Shown one piece after another: positions 46,010 to 57,116 of a stretch of DNA of 64,000 nt. Source of the stretch: Nothopassalora personata (lineage: Eukaryota > Ascomycota > Dothideomycetes > Mycosphaerellales > Mycosphaerellaceae); the NCBI GenBank assembly GCA_033816765.1, contig CM066289.1:3844001-3908000 (forward strand). Reading direction: 5' to 3'. Below the pieces are notes generated by a model that did no database searches, was not told the origin of the DNA, and saw nothing but the letters and a program-made list of their open reading frames with translations. Made by a program: the position numbers and the translations under genes. The number at the start of each line of letters is the position of its first letter. The first letter of the stretch is position 1.

Positions 46010-46679
46010 GATGTGCAACGATTTCAACGGCGAACCATCCAAGAGTGCATAGACGAGCACCATAGCCTCACGCATCGCATCAAACTCTTGCAGGAAGAAT
46101 CAGCATACCATAACGAAGCATCCCTCGACCAGGTCGAACGGATCCTACGCTTTGCCTGGCAGGAAGTTGACATCGTCCCCACCAACAATCATCCATACGC
46201 AAGCCAGATCACAGGCTGAGAGCAAATGCATCTAAACCGCTTCACGCAACTCATGCGATGCTTGGGTCATGGCTACTGCTATGCAGTCCACAATGACACT
46301 AGACCCTGCCATATGATCTGGACCCGCTACCTCTTCAACGCCAACGGTACAGCTCTCACAGGACGCACCACAATGACAGTGACAACATCGTCATCGAAAT
46401 GGGTCCTGAGGCTGAAGAGCATGGCACTGCAGCAGGCATACGAGGACATTCCTCCATGAACTCGCTCATGCGATCCCAGTACGCTATGCGTACAAATGTC
46501 CGTGCGTGAAGCAGACTTGCAAAAGAGTGTGGGAGAAGGCGAAGGGGAATGAAGCATCTGGAAATGCACATTATTGGCAGTCCATAGCCGTATTTTTGCA
46601 ACATATCGCGTGCTTTACCCTCCAAGTACCTGTGAACCTTGGCAGGATAGATGCGTTTTGTCTACGAGTGGCGGGCTAG
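46010..46679 (+). pseudogene. SprT-like metallopeptidase family member, broken (copy 7)
   Basis: The first frame has THRIKLLQEESAYHNEASLD, a TGA at 46217-46219, then NRFTQLMRCLGHGYCYAVHN. Near 46448 the frame must shift by one to read TFLHELAHAIPVRYAYKCPC with HExxH, then ASGNAHYWQSIAVFLQHIAC and a stop at 46677-46679. The order of parts and the Y-x-C-x-C after the zinc helix match the least damaged copy at 42.8-43.3 kb, its closest relative here. Confidence 0.6.
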
Positions 46680-46934
46680 CGGCGAGATTCTGATGAAGAA
46701 TATCGAGATAACATGTTCTAGTGGAAAGATGATTCGAAGCGCATGATCGACCATCGCAAGCGCATCCATACTGGCTTGGAGAGCATGCTGGGCGAACGAC
46801 GGAGAATGTCGTCCATTGAGAAATGACTGCTGGAGATGTGTTGCTGGTGCCAGTGCTGCGCTTCGTTGCTTCATGATATGTACAACTTCACTAGAGACCT
46901 GCTACGCAAGTAGCCCCTCAATGCTTTATGGTGA

Positions 46935-48314
46935 CTATTGCTGCTGTGTAAGCTTTGAGGCTGCTGGGGCGCTGAACTTGAACTTGGCAATGTTGACTGC
47001 AGGCTCCGTGGTAGGAGTGAAGATCTGGTACTGATCACGACCCCACTGAGGGTTGTTGATGCCGTCGACCCACTGTAAGCATAGTCAGTATGTGCTCGTA
47101 TCGCTGCGTACCGTCTGTGCTCACGTCTTGTGTCTCAATAACGATACATCCATACTTCTCAATGTATGTTGTCTGGCCCTGGATGTGGTTCTGGCTGGCC
47201 TTTACTGGAATAGTGCCATTCTGTCCAACACAAGTGTAGATCTGAACACCGTTCTGGTTCGTGGAGACATCAAGCTGGATACCCGAGCTCGGAGAGTATA
47301 CGTGGAGAATATCCAAGCTCGGGTCGTACTGGCCGGCGTATGGGGAGCGGTCGTTGATGAAGGCATTGTCAATACCGACACAACCAGTTCCGCAGAAATC
47401 GGAGCCATTCGTCTTCTCGATGTTGTCGCCGATGATGGTTGGCTGCTGGAAGTCAAGCCCTGTGCCCTTCGTCACGCCGATGCTGCCGTTGGGCACGAGA
47501 ATGCCGTCAGTCTGGACGTAGCGGTCTGCATATGGAAGCTGGAGGGTGTCATTCAGGATTGTGATGGCATCTTCGTCGACGAATGCGCCGATGTTCCAGT
47601 AGATATGGTGAGAGAGCATGATAGGAGTAGCTTCGTCGATCGGGATGGAGACCAGACGAGAGATGAACTCTTGCTCGTCGTTCACGCTAAAGGTGCCGAC
47701 GTTGAGGACAGAGCCTGGGAATCCTTCGAGAGCATCATCGTAGAAGGAGAAGGTGATGCTGCTGTTAGTGTGCGAGACGACTGTCCAGTTGCGCTGATCG
47801 TAGCCAACATCGCCACCATGGAGTGTGTTTGCGCCTCCGTGCTCGTTGGTTGGGATCTCTGAAGTCTCGCCGTCGATTGTGAATGTGCCATTCTTGATTC
47901 TGGATGGAGGGTCAGCACAGGTTTTTCCATCTCCTCTGGTTTCGCTTACCTGTTCGCATATCGTCCCACCACAGCACCGAAGAAGGTGTGGTTCGTCTCG
48001 CTGTCAATCAAGTACTGCGATCCTTCGTCGTAGCCGACCGCCACATCCTGAGGCTTGCCATTCTTGTCGTTCACGTAGAGGTTCGTCAGGCGAGCGCCGT
48101 ATGGGATGAACGAGGCATTGATGCCGGTTGCGCTTATCGTGAGCTTCTCGAAAGCATTACCAGAGAATGGAGGGTATGGAGAGCTCGAGTTGGAGCTGCC
48201 ATAGCTCGACTGTGCCAATACGACGGCTCCTGCTGCGAGAAGCAGCGATCCTGTTGTTGTCCGCATCCTTTGTGGATGTTCTGCTATTGTTGTGGCTCCG
48301 GAGACACTGTCCAC
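46935..48314 (-). CDS. Aldose 1-epimerase (galactose mutarotase), secreted
   Basis: The enzyme interconverts alpha and beta anomers of aldoses. Exons 47950-48314, 47125-47899 and 46935-47072, with introns of 50 nt (47900-47949) and 52 nt (47073-47124), stay in frame. The ATG at 48314 gives 425 residues. An internal ATG at 48266 (MRTTTGSLLLAAGAVVLAQS) gives 409 with a clean signal peptide and is my preferred start. Family landmarks: FIPYGARLTNLYVNDKNGKP, GRYANRIKNGTFTIDG, NEHGGANTLHGG, LSHHIYWNIG (catalytic His region), and VIETQD with the likely catalytic Glu. Several N-glycosylation sites support secretion. It is transcribed in the same direction as the laccase about 670 bp further on. Confidence 0.88.
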
Positions 48315-48981
48315 TCGATTGACTGCAGAAGCGACGAAACACGAAAAGAGGTCAGACCGCGGCGCTCACGACGTCTTCGCAGCTCTTATAGTAAGCTGCT
48401 AAGGTTCGCTCCACTGCAGGAACAAGTCGAGGGTGACGACTGTGGAGATCTCGGTCCGTGATAACAACACCTTGCTCAAAGTAGTCTTCTGACTCTTCTC
48501 CCTCTAAGCGATCCAGTCATGTATCACGTATCATGTCCCCCAATCTCCTCCACGTGCGGAGTACATGGTCCCCATGTAGCCGTCCGGGTAAAGATCGCTG
48601 GTGGCACGACGGAGAAACTCATTGCGCGAAAACGTTCACACGGCTCACCAACATGCGAGAAGGATTCTATCTTTGTGTATGGGCGTAGATGCCGTAGTGA
48701 ATTCCATCGCGCTGGACATATCAGTGAGGCTTCATAGCTCCGGAGTCGAGCACACTGTTCTTCCCAGGTCGATCTGGCCGGGAACGTGAGTGAGGTAGGG
48801 GACGTCTCCACAGCACGGCGAGACACGGCGAAGCTTGGGAGAGTAATGCAATAGATGGGCACTCACTACACGCACTCACACCAGAAACGCGAATCTTGAA
48901 AGAACTCGTGGCACAAAGCTCAAAAGGCATCTGATGCTGACATAGGAAATCAACCTTCATTAGACGGACTCTTCCTTAGTT

Positions 48982-50902
48982 CTACAACTTCAACCCATCA
49001 TCAATCTGATCAACAACATTCTGCCCCGTCCAACTCGCCCAATCCTTACAAGTGTCCGCCATGTCACCCGGAATCTGCATCTTCTCAATATCGTCCGGCC
49101 GTTCCAGGACATTCCACACAAACCCCGTAGCAGCGTGCCACGTAAGATGGCAATGACTAGAACACCACCATCGTCAGCACCGCATACCTCAACATCCTGG
49201 TCAAGGCGATACTCACAATGGCCAAACCCCCGGATTATCCTGCACCCACTGTACCACAATATAACCACCGGGCATCAGCATCTGCACATCTCTCCTTTGC
49301 GGATTCTCCCTCCTCACCACCTTTCCATCCCAACAATTCCCATACTCATAATCCGGGGACTCGATATTCGCCTCCGCCTTCCCGTCCTTGCGATTGAAAA
49401 CAAAGTTATTATCAGTGCACTTCCCCTCCGCGAGGACAAACATGTTATGACCGTGAAGATGCATGGGGTGCGGCATATTGCCCGTATTCTCCACGACGAA
49501 GAGAATGCTGCTGTTGGAGCCGTAGTTGTGGACGTTGGAGATGGCGGGGAAGTCAAGGTTGCCTGTGGCGGAGGAGAGGAGGACAGGGTCGTTGTAGTTT
49601 GTGCGGAAGGTGCGGCCGCGCATGTACCAGAGGAGGTGGGTTCCGTTGTTTTGAGCGGAGATGGGGATGATTTCGGAGTATTCTGGTGAAGGGGCTGCAA
49701 TGGGGTAGTAGGGTTTCGTCAAGGATAGGTCGTCGTTGCCGCAGTAGGTATTGTAGGCATTTGGGCCGGGCGAGGAGAGAGGAAGAGTGTTGGTATTGGC
49801 TTTCTCGTAGAAGATGGCGGCTCTCGCTTCGGTCTGGCCTTCGGTGTCGGAGCAGGGAGCGATGTAAGAACGCATCCAGATGGCGGATCTGGGGTCTTTG
49901 TCGAAGGTGACGATTACGTCGCTGCGTTGGCCGACTGTGAGGGTGATGTGGTCGGTCTCGTATGGGACGACTGAGACGAAGTCGTTGGAGATGACGAGGA
50001 ATTTGTGGTCGTCGATTGTGAACTTTTGGGTCGCTGAGCAGGCGGTGCTGATCAGGCGAAGGCGATAGCGCTTGCCCGAGTGGACCGAGAACTTCGGGAT
50101 GGGCGACCTGGCGCCATGGTACGGGTTGAGGCCGTTAATGAGGACGTTCTGAGAAGCAGGAACCTTCGCATTTGGAAAGGGCGCCATAAGTTCGTCGATA
50201 AGATCGTGGTAGTAAGCGTGCACCCAGTCACCAAGCATGATCGGCCCGAGATCTGCATCATATGGTGCATTCGTAGGTCCATACACCACGATCGGCCCGT
50301 AGAACCCGTTCGCTGACTGCGAGTCGTAGTGTGAGTGGTAGAATGCAGACCCATAGAGCTCTGCCCTCGTCTTGTACACGAACGTCTTGCCCGGAGCCAC
50401 CGGACATTGACTCACACCGGGCACACCGTCCATCCACTGTGACTCCTTCTGCAGAAAGCCATGGAAGTGTATGGCGGTACCTTCGTCGAGGTTGTTGTTG
50501 ACCGTAACCTCAATCATATCTCCCCAGTTCGCCTCGATCAGCGGGCCGGGAAACTCATTGTTGACCAGCACACACTTCATCGGCACTCCATCCGGCGAGC
50601 ATTGGCCGAGTGAAATGTTGAACTCGTACGTCCGAGTCATACCTGTTTCCGGCCAGGATTCGTAGTAGTTGGTGTTGTTCGCTGTCTTGGCGCCCCAGGG
50701 GAATCCTTCTGGCATCGGGCTGTCTGTCAGAAAGTTCGGGAGACGACCTCCACTAAAGCCTTTGAAATCTGTGATCCTCATCAGCATCTGTACTGTGAGT
50801 AGTTAAGTTGCTATTCGTACCTGGACTGACATGTCCATTGGGATGGAAGAGCGGGTTGCTAGCTGCCAGAGCAGCAATTGCTCCCTTGCCAAAGTCAGGC
50901 AT
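48982..50902 (-). CDS. Laccase-like multicopper oxidase (602 aa)
   Basis: Laccases oxidise phenols with reduction of oxygen to water. Exons 50821-50902, 49217-50768 and 48982-49156, with introns of 52 nt (50769-50820) and 60 nt (49157-49216), give 602 residues. All four copper motifs are present: HFHG (128-131), HSH (172-174), HPMHLHGH (461-468) and HCHLTWH (546-552). Phe557 is at the usual axial position of the type 1 copper. Three cupredoxin domains fit this layout. No signal peptide is obvious in MPDFGKGAIAALAASNP, so either an upstream exon was missed or the enzyme is intracellular, as known for some pigment-related oxidases. The C-terminus ends DQIDDGLKL. Confidence 0.9.
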
Positions 50903-51708
50903 AACGATTGTTTTTGTGGGTGAAGTCGATATCGGACGATGACCTGCCCACGACTGGAAAGAGAGTGAATGCCTTGCAACGTTGCACAGCTGGTATTGAC
51001 AGCAGTTCGATGGCTGCTGATGAGCACAAGAATCAAATGCACAGAAACAAAGTAGAAATACCTAACTGAGCCCCCGTTGGCAGCGCGATGGTTGCTACAG
51101 TACCTCGGAAGGAAATGTGTAGGGAGGCAAGTGTTGAGCGGCTGCGTTCGAGGCATTGTCCAGCGTGCGGGCCATGTGTACAGCAGTGGCCTTCAACGGG
51201 CTGCTGTATTGGACCGTTGTAACAGCTGAACGGCCGGATCATCATCGAGCATGTGGCAGACTGACTCCCGTCACCGAGCTTGGGCTCCTAGCATTTGAGG
51301 AAAGCGAACATGAGGCCTCGATGCGCTTCACAGCAATAGCATCAGACAGTGAAGTTGTTGTTATAGACGACTTCCAGCTGCAGAGAGGAGTACCGTACGT
51401 CGACCGTGGAAGAGCTGTGCGGTCCATCCGGACCGAGTCTTGGTACGCCAACGGCAATGCGCACAGCTACCATGACAACACACCTTGGGCTCGTAGCCGC
51501 TCTGGATCCTGCGTTAATTGCAGAAGACACAGGTCCGACAATTCAGTGTTGTCGTGCCCATGCTTCAATGTCGTATTCCTTGCGGGAGCAGACTGCGTCA
51601 GCACAGTAGCACAGAACAATCAAGTCTGGCACATACAGTCAGACATCTGGCGATGCCATACATAGCTCTGCCTCAAATGTCAATATGCCACTTCAGGAAG
51701 CCTCCCTT

Positions 51709-51746
<38 letters not shown>

Positions 51747-51756
51747 CCTGCCAGGC
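50903..51756. other. Intergenic region with a TC microsatellite
   Basis: No gene seen. Short frames at 51156-51665 overlap on both strands. It holds the 5' flank of the laccase gene and the 3' flank of the amidase gene. Confidence 0.45.
51712..51744. repeat. (CT)n microsatellite
   Basis: About 16 uninterrupted CT units, ending 12 bp from the stop codon of the amidase gene. Confidence 0.95.
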
Positions 51757-53571
51757 TCAAACCTCCGGCACAGGCAAAAGCTGATACTTCTCCCCCTTCA
51801 CCTCCAGCGCATCCTCAAGTCTCTTCATAACAGCCAGCACCTTCTCCTCCTCCAATCTCCTTCCCACGACCTGCACAGCAACCGGCAAGCCTGCCATCTT
51901 GATCGCATCATAATGCTTATACGCTCCCCTCGCAACTCCATTCATCTTGTTCACCTTGACACTCTGCGGCAAAATATCCTTACTCGGATCAACCTTCGTA
52001 ACCGGCACAATTCCACAAGTATAATCCAGCAGATTGAACAAGAACGTATACCCACAACTCGCACTCGCATCCTTCATACCATTATGAGGGACGGCAGGTG
52101 TTGCGTTGGGCGGTGTAAGAATGACATCCATGCCGTCGCCCTTCTCGCCAAAAGAGTTCCACCACTCGAAGAACTTCGCCCGATACGTCTCCCGCTTGTA
52201 GACCCACTGCCAATTCTCAAACGCACTCTTCTCATGCCAGTGTTCCAGCAATCCAGCCCAAACGTCGTCTCTTTTGATGTACTTGACGTATGCCCAGTAG
52301 AACCACTTGACGAAGCGTGGTAGGCGCATATATTTGCCAAACTCTCTCGCTCCAGCGTCGTCAGACTCCCCGGTGCGAAAGAAGGAGCGAAACATCCGGG
52401 TGCCGTCGGCGTTGAGGAGATTCGAGGCGATGACCATGGCTTCGTAGGGACTGGGAGGCGTAACGTCGAAGATTTCGTGGCCTTGAGCACGTAGGGCGGA
52501 GACGGCGATATCGAGCGCTCGACCGCAGGCTGGGGCTGGATCGACGACTTGGTCGGTGCGCATTACGCCGATCTTGAGTTGTTCCTTGGAGGCGTATTCG
52601 TTCTCGGTGTCTTGGTTCCAGGGGAGAGGGTGCACTGAGGGGTCGTACTTCCAGGGTTGCATCTGAATGAAGGAGCGGGTGAAGTAAGTCAAGTCGAAGA
52701 GAGTTCGTGCCATGGGCGAGAAGACTGAGGGTATGCCTTCTTGGCCGTACATTGATGTGCTAACGCCTAGCTTAGGCCACCGACCAGTACTGCAGCGGAG
52801 AGAGTAGCAGCCTGAGAAGTGCGCTGGTGCACGAACAGATCCTGCGACATCAGACCCAATGCCGATTCTGCTACCGCCGAACGCGAGTATGGCACCTTCT
52901 CCGCCAGTGCTTCCTCCTGGAGAGTACTTCGAGTTGTGTGGGTTTAGGCATCGACCCCATACATCGTTGAAGCTCTCAAAGCTGAGAAGCGTGATTGGCA
53001 AGGCAGTCTTGACGAAAGGTACAGCTCCAGCGTCCTTGAGCATACGCACAATGGCGCCGTCGACGGGAGTAGGCTTGCCGGTGTTGCAAGAGTATCCCAC
53101 GCTCGTGTCGAAGCCTCCTACTTGTATGCTGTCTTTGAGACTGATGGGAAGACCAGCGAGAGGTCCTTTGAGATTGATGTCGCCATTCTCGATCCATTGC
53201 TCGGCTTCTTTGATCATGACCTCTGTCACACAATTCGTCTTCTCCTGTGCCTTGACGGTGACTTTGCTGTATGCTCGCAGCACATCTTTCGCATCGGTCT
53301 TGCTTTTCTGCACATCTTGGACCAGTCGGTCAATCGGCTCGTTCAGGATGTCTTTCTCGGCCGACGAAAGCGGATAGAGGTATGGTTTCGGGAGTGTTGC
53401 GATTCGCCTTGCACGTTCATCTTGCTTTCGCTTGCTGTAGAAGAAATTGATCGTCAGATCTCAGTCCCATCAATATCTATATCAGCGTGGGATATGTGTG
53501 GGGGGGGGTTTGATAAGGGAGCTGCCGTACCATGCCGCGCGATGCTCGAAGTAATCGAACGGCGGGATCAT
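51757..53571 (-). CDS. Amidase (amidase signature family, acetamidase-like)
   Basis: These enzymes hydrolyse amides with a Ser-cisSer-Lys triad. The model has a 41-nt first exon (53531-53571, MIPPFDYFEHRAA), a 96-nt intron (53435-53530, GTACGG..CTACAG) and one long exon to 51757, giving 572 residues in frame. The lysine is in PISLKDSIQV (Lys114), the cis-serine in SPGGSTGGEGAI (Ser189) and the nucleophile in DVAGSVRAP (Ser213). The 24-residue gap between the serines equals that of the family. The start MIPPFDY-like is common in fungal acetamidase/general amidase proteins. Substrate unknown. Upstream sequence in the long exon's frame has a stop, so the intron is needed. Confidence 0.88.
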
Positions 53572-54306
53572 CTGGCCGAAGCGTAGCCGAGTGTCAGATC
53601 AACTCGGTCCGAACGAGTCTCTGTCTCTCTGTTAATGTCTGCACAACTCTGAAGGGAATCAAGAGAACAGGAATTCGAGCTGAAATGTCATCCCACGACA
53701 CCGCCAGACTGATAGCGGGGGAGGGCGACCCGCGCGTCCGTACTGGCAGATGCCGCAGGCAGAAGATGGCGTGTCGCCGGCTGTAGCTGCCCTATCTGGT
53801 CTGAGAACAACAAATGGACGGCATTCGTTTTTGGTGTTGTAGTTGTCACGATCTTCGGCCCAGAGATGTCGTGGGCTGGTAGGGAAGGGAACTTGCCCGC
53901 CATTCTCGATACTCCGTGCATTCTCGATACTTCGTCCATTGCATTGCCGTACGATTGCATCGAAGTCGAACCACGAACCAGACTCCGAGGCTCCGAAAGG
54001 CTCCGGGAGCGACATGGAGCAGTCCAGCAAGGTCGATGCGCTCCAAAGTATGTCCACTGCACAGCATCGCACAGCATTGTCAAAATATCGATCAGAAAGA
54101 TATCAAGATCTCGAGCGTAGTACAGACGCCTCGTTACCGCAGGATTCCGGGAGTCGCACTGCAACCATGAGGTAGGTCTGGCCGTCATCATGCACACGTC
54201 ACACAAAGAGAGGCACGTTACTGTAAGGGTATAAGTCGAGCTGTGCCATGCTGTTGAATCTATCATGCTAGGGGTATTCAGACCATCCAGAGCATTACTA
54301 TCCAGC
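53572..54306. other. Intergenic between divergent amidase and epimerase genes
   Basis: No protein-like frame. It presumably holds both promoters. A run of nine to ten G occurs inside the amidase intron at about 53502-53511, just outside this interval. Confidence 0.5.
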
Positions 54307-55149
54307 ATGAAGATTGCAATAACCGGTGCTCGCGGCACAGTCGGCCAGGAAGTCGTCAAGCTCGCAGCGAAACAAGGCCACCACACAATCCAGATCAACC
54401 GAACGGCCCAAGAGAAAGATGATACACCCAACACAGAAATGCGCACTGCAGACGCCGCCTCTTCCTACGAAGCGATCCGTGACGCCTTCAAAGGCGCCGA
54501 CGCCATAATCCACCTCGCAGCCATCCCGAATCCAGTCGGCAAAGAAGACGCAATGGTCCACTCCAACAACGTCAACTCCGCCTTCAACGGCTTTCGCGCA
54601 GCAGGCGAGCTCGGCATCAAGAAAATCTGCTACGCAAGTTCCGTCAATGCGATCGGCCTCGCCTACGCAAACCAGCCTCTCGAATTCGAATACTTTCCCA
54701 TTGACGAAGACTACCCCGCCAAGCCCACCGATGCATACGCTCTGGCAAAGCAAGAAGCAGAAGTACAAGCACGAGCTTTCGCACACTGGTTTCCAGGCAC
54801 GAAGATCGCGTGCCTGCGAATTCACGAAGTGGCTCCGCTGAAGGATGTCCAGAAGGAGCATAATGAGGACTGGGAGAACTCCGCTGTGAAGCAGCTTTGG
54901 TCTTGGGTCAATCCGCAGGCTACTGCCAGAGCTTGTCTGGCTGCTGTTGAGAAGTCGGACAATTGGCAAGGTGCTGAGGTGTTCAATGTTGTAGCGCCGA
55001 ATACTACGCAGGATACGCCAAGTGTTGAGTTGGCGAAGAAGTACTATCCTAAGGCTGAGATTAGAGCTGGTCTTGAGGGTAATAAGGCTTTTTGGACGAC
55101 TGAGAAGGCTAAGAAGTTGTTGGAGTGGGAGCATTATGAGAAGGAGTGA
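54307..55149 (+). CDS. NAD-dependent epimerase/dehydratase (extended SDR)
   Basis: A single exon of 280 residues from ATG at 54307; an upstream in-frame ATG at 54265 would add 14 residues before the Rossmann start and is less likely. The NAD-binding motif GARGTVG (7-13) follows the first strand MKIAITG. The chain continues with GADAIIHLAAIPNP, SSVNAIG, and the catalytic Y-x-x-x-K as DAYALAK (Tyr144, Lys148). The family changes nucleotide sugars or related sugars; the layout resembles uronate dehydrogenase-like members. A single sugar substrate cannot be assigned. Intact and normal in length. Confidence 0.85.
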   Translation: MKIAITGARGTVGQEVVKLAAKQGHHTIQINRTAQEKDDTPNTEMRTADAASSYEAIRDAFKGADAIIHLAAIPNPVGKEDAMVHSNNVNSAFNGFRAAGELGIKKICYASSVNAIGLAYANQPLEFEYFPIDEDYPAKPTDAYALAKQEAEVQARAFAHWFPGTKIACLRIHEVAPLKDVQKEHNEDWENSAVKQLWSWVNPQATARACLAAVEKSDNWQGAEVFNVVAPNTTQDTPSVELAKKYYPKAEIRAGLEGNKAFWTTEKAKKLLEWEHYEKE

Positions 55150-56255
55150 TGCTCAGGTTCAGCCACTATGCAAATATATACATACTGCTCACAGCGTTGT
55201 GGTACCCCATCGAAAGGAAAGAGCCTTTATCCTCTCAGGCTCCGATCGGCAGTGCAAACCCCTTCAAAGCCTGGTATGGCACCAGTGCCCCAGGCGTCAC
55301 GCCTCTGTACTTCCAACGATATCTGCGACCTGTATAACAACCGAGCGATCTCAAACATCAGCATAGTTTCACGTACAGTCTGGAGGAGAGGATACTTACC
55401 GCTTTCATACCTAACAACTACCAGTCGTGCTTGTCCGAGCTTCACCGCCGTGCTTCTCATTCTCAAGGCTAGCTACTCGAGCCCCCTACTAACGTGAAAG
55501 TGCGAGGCTAGGGACGTCTGATAATTGCTGCAACGCAAGGGCAAAGCACTGCGCCGTGCTCTCAGACTGTAGACCTGAAGCCAACGCTTGGAGCTTCCAC
55601 ATCGAGCTGTGGACAAGAACACGATGCATGAGTACGATCTCTGGTAGCCTTAACAAGCGTAATACAAAGTACGTAGAAGTCGCCTGCTCAAGGAACCATT
55701 GAACGTAAAGATGGCATAGAACAATTCGCGCCAAAACTTACTAAACTTAGAACCTATCGGCAAGGGTGTTGCTGTAGATCTCCAGTGCCATCTCAGGGAC
55801 GCGTACTTCTCTTTTCTTCTCCGTCAACCACGATTCCTTCATCTCCATGTGATATGACTTCCTACGGCACCAGGAACTCGGCGAAATTGATGCCTTGACT
55901 GCTCATTTCGTAGTGCAGAAGCTCCGCTAGCTTTTCCGCCTCTAATCCGGAACCGGCTTACTTCGCTTGCCACGAAGCAGAAGGAGTCGTGGACGATGAT
56001 GTGGAAGCTGACTGCGCCTTGAAGACTCCTCCACCTTTCGCATTTGCATTCATACGGCGTCACTTCCCCTTCAGGAGGACTCATTATCAGCTCACGCCTT
56101 TCCGGGTACATTGGGTTGAAACACGATCTCCATGAACCATATCATACTGCATTTGCCGGCGAATCTCTGCTTGTTGCATTGGGCCACCACTGCATAGACG
56201 GCCTTCGAGAGGATATTGGAGATACAAGGTTGCCAATGTGTCTGCATCGGTCAAC
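55150..56255. other. Intergenic, nothing recognised
   Basis: Short overlapping frames only; none shares features with known proteins. The right part is the 5' flank of the LicD-type gene. Confidence 0.45.
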
Positions 56256-57116
56256 ATGAGATTGTTCTTCGGCATTGCATTATGCGGGTTGTGTTGCATT
56301 CAGCACACTACAGCTCGCCCAGCGCTTCAACCTCGCATGGCAGACTTTGAAAGCGTAAGGACGCATTTAGACCGCTCTTACGTGGACGAAGACGCAGGAT
56401 CCCCGAACAAGTACTTCCACGAGTCGACGTTCCACCAGCACTACGACGGGCGCTTTGCAGACCACCCGCTCAAGTACGATGAGAAACAGGCTCATCTTTC
56501 AGCACTGATCAGGACCTACCTCCTCACCATGGAAAGCATTGGCGCCCAAACCTGGCTGATGCATGGAACTTTGCTCGGATGGTATTGGAACCGCAGAATC
56601 ATGCCATGGGACTCAGATCTGGATGTTATGATACCCGAGGAGTCTCTGCACTTCCTGGCTGCTTATCATAACATGACTGTCCACACGTTCAAGCTGCCCA
56701 GGTACAAGACACGGCGGAGTTACATGCTTGAGATCAATCCACACTGCACTGAGGACGACCTCGACAGGGATAATAGAATCGATGCGAGGTGGATCGACAC
56801 AGAGACTGGGCTGTTCATCGACATTACAACTCTCCGAAGAAACAGGACTGCGACGCAGGATGAAGAACCCGCTATGATGGTGAAGGACAATCACCACTAC
56901 ATGTATGACGATATATTTCCGCTCAGAGAAAGCACATTTGAGGGCATATCCGTGAGCATCCCGTATGCGTATCCTGAGATCTTGATTGAAGAGTATGGAG
57001 ATGAAGCTCTTTCTTCCGCAGTTCACGAGAACCACCACTTCGACGATGAAAAGCAGGTCTGGCTTCCGCAAGCTGTCTTGAGTACCTCCGACTTCGATGA
57101 TGATGGCAAGACTTGA
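56256..57116 (+). CDS. LicD family protein (phosphotransferase-like), secretory pathway
   Basis: Single exon of 286 residues from ATG at 56256 (MRLFFGIALCGLCCIQHTTA, a signal peptide or anchor). An in-frame ATG six codons upstream is also possible. The LicD core is clear: TWLMHGTLLGWYWNRRIMPW followed by DSDLDVMI, with the D-x-D typical of nucleotidyl/phosphotransferase folds. Next come ARWIDTETGLFIDITTL and the end part DDIFPLRESTFEGISVSIPY. Fungal members act on glycans in the secretory pathway (mannosylphosphate transfer for MNN4-like proteins). The exact reaction here is unknown. Its last 94 bp overlap the antisense 2EXR/F-box-like frame. Confidence 0.8.
   Translation: MRLFFGIALCGLCCIQHTTARPALQPRMADFESVRTHLDRSYVDEDAGSPNKYFHESTFHQHYDGRFADHPLKYDEKQAHLSALIRTYLLTMESIGAQTWLMHGTLLGWYWNRRIMPWDSDLDVMIPEESLHFLAAYHNMTVHTFKLPRYKTRRSYMLEINPHCTEDDLDRDNRIDARWIDTETGLFIDITTLRRNRTATQDEEPAMMVKDNHHYMYDDIFPLRESTFEGISVSIPYAYPEILIEEYGDEALSSAVHENHHFDDEKQVWLPQAVLSTSDFDDDGKT

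Noticed and set aside
47053..47862. 269-codon plus-strand frame antisense to aldose 1-epimerase
   Set aside because: Shadow of the conserved exon 2 on the other strand; no motif of its own.
53500..53515. Poly-G run as a functional signal
   Set aside because: It lies inside the amidase intron and is short; most simply a homopolymer without evident role.
54298..55134. 278-codon minus-strand frame antisense to the epimerase gene
   Set aside because: Leucine/cysteine-rich shadow; the plus strand carries the Rossmann and YxxxK motifs.
46935..57116. Secondary-metabolite gene cluster
   Set aside because: No polyketide synthase, peptide synthetase, terpene synthase or pathway regulator is present.
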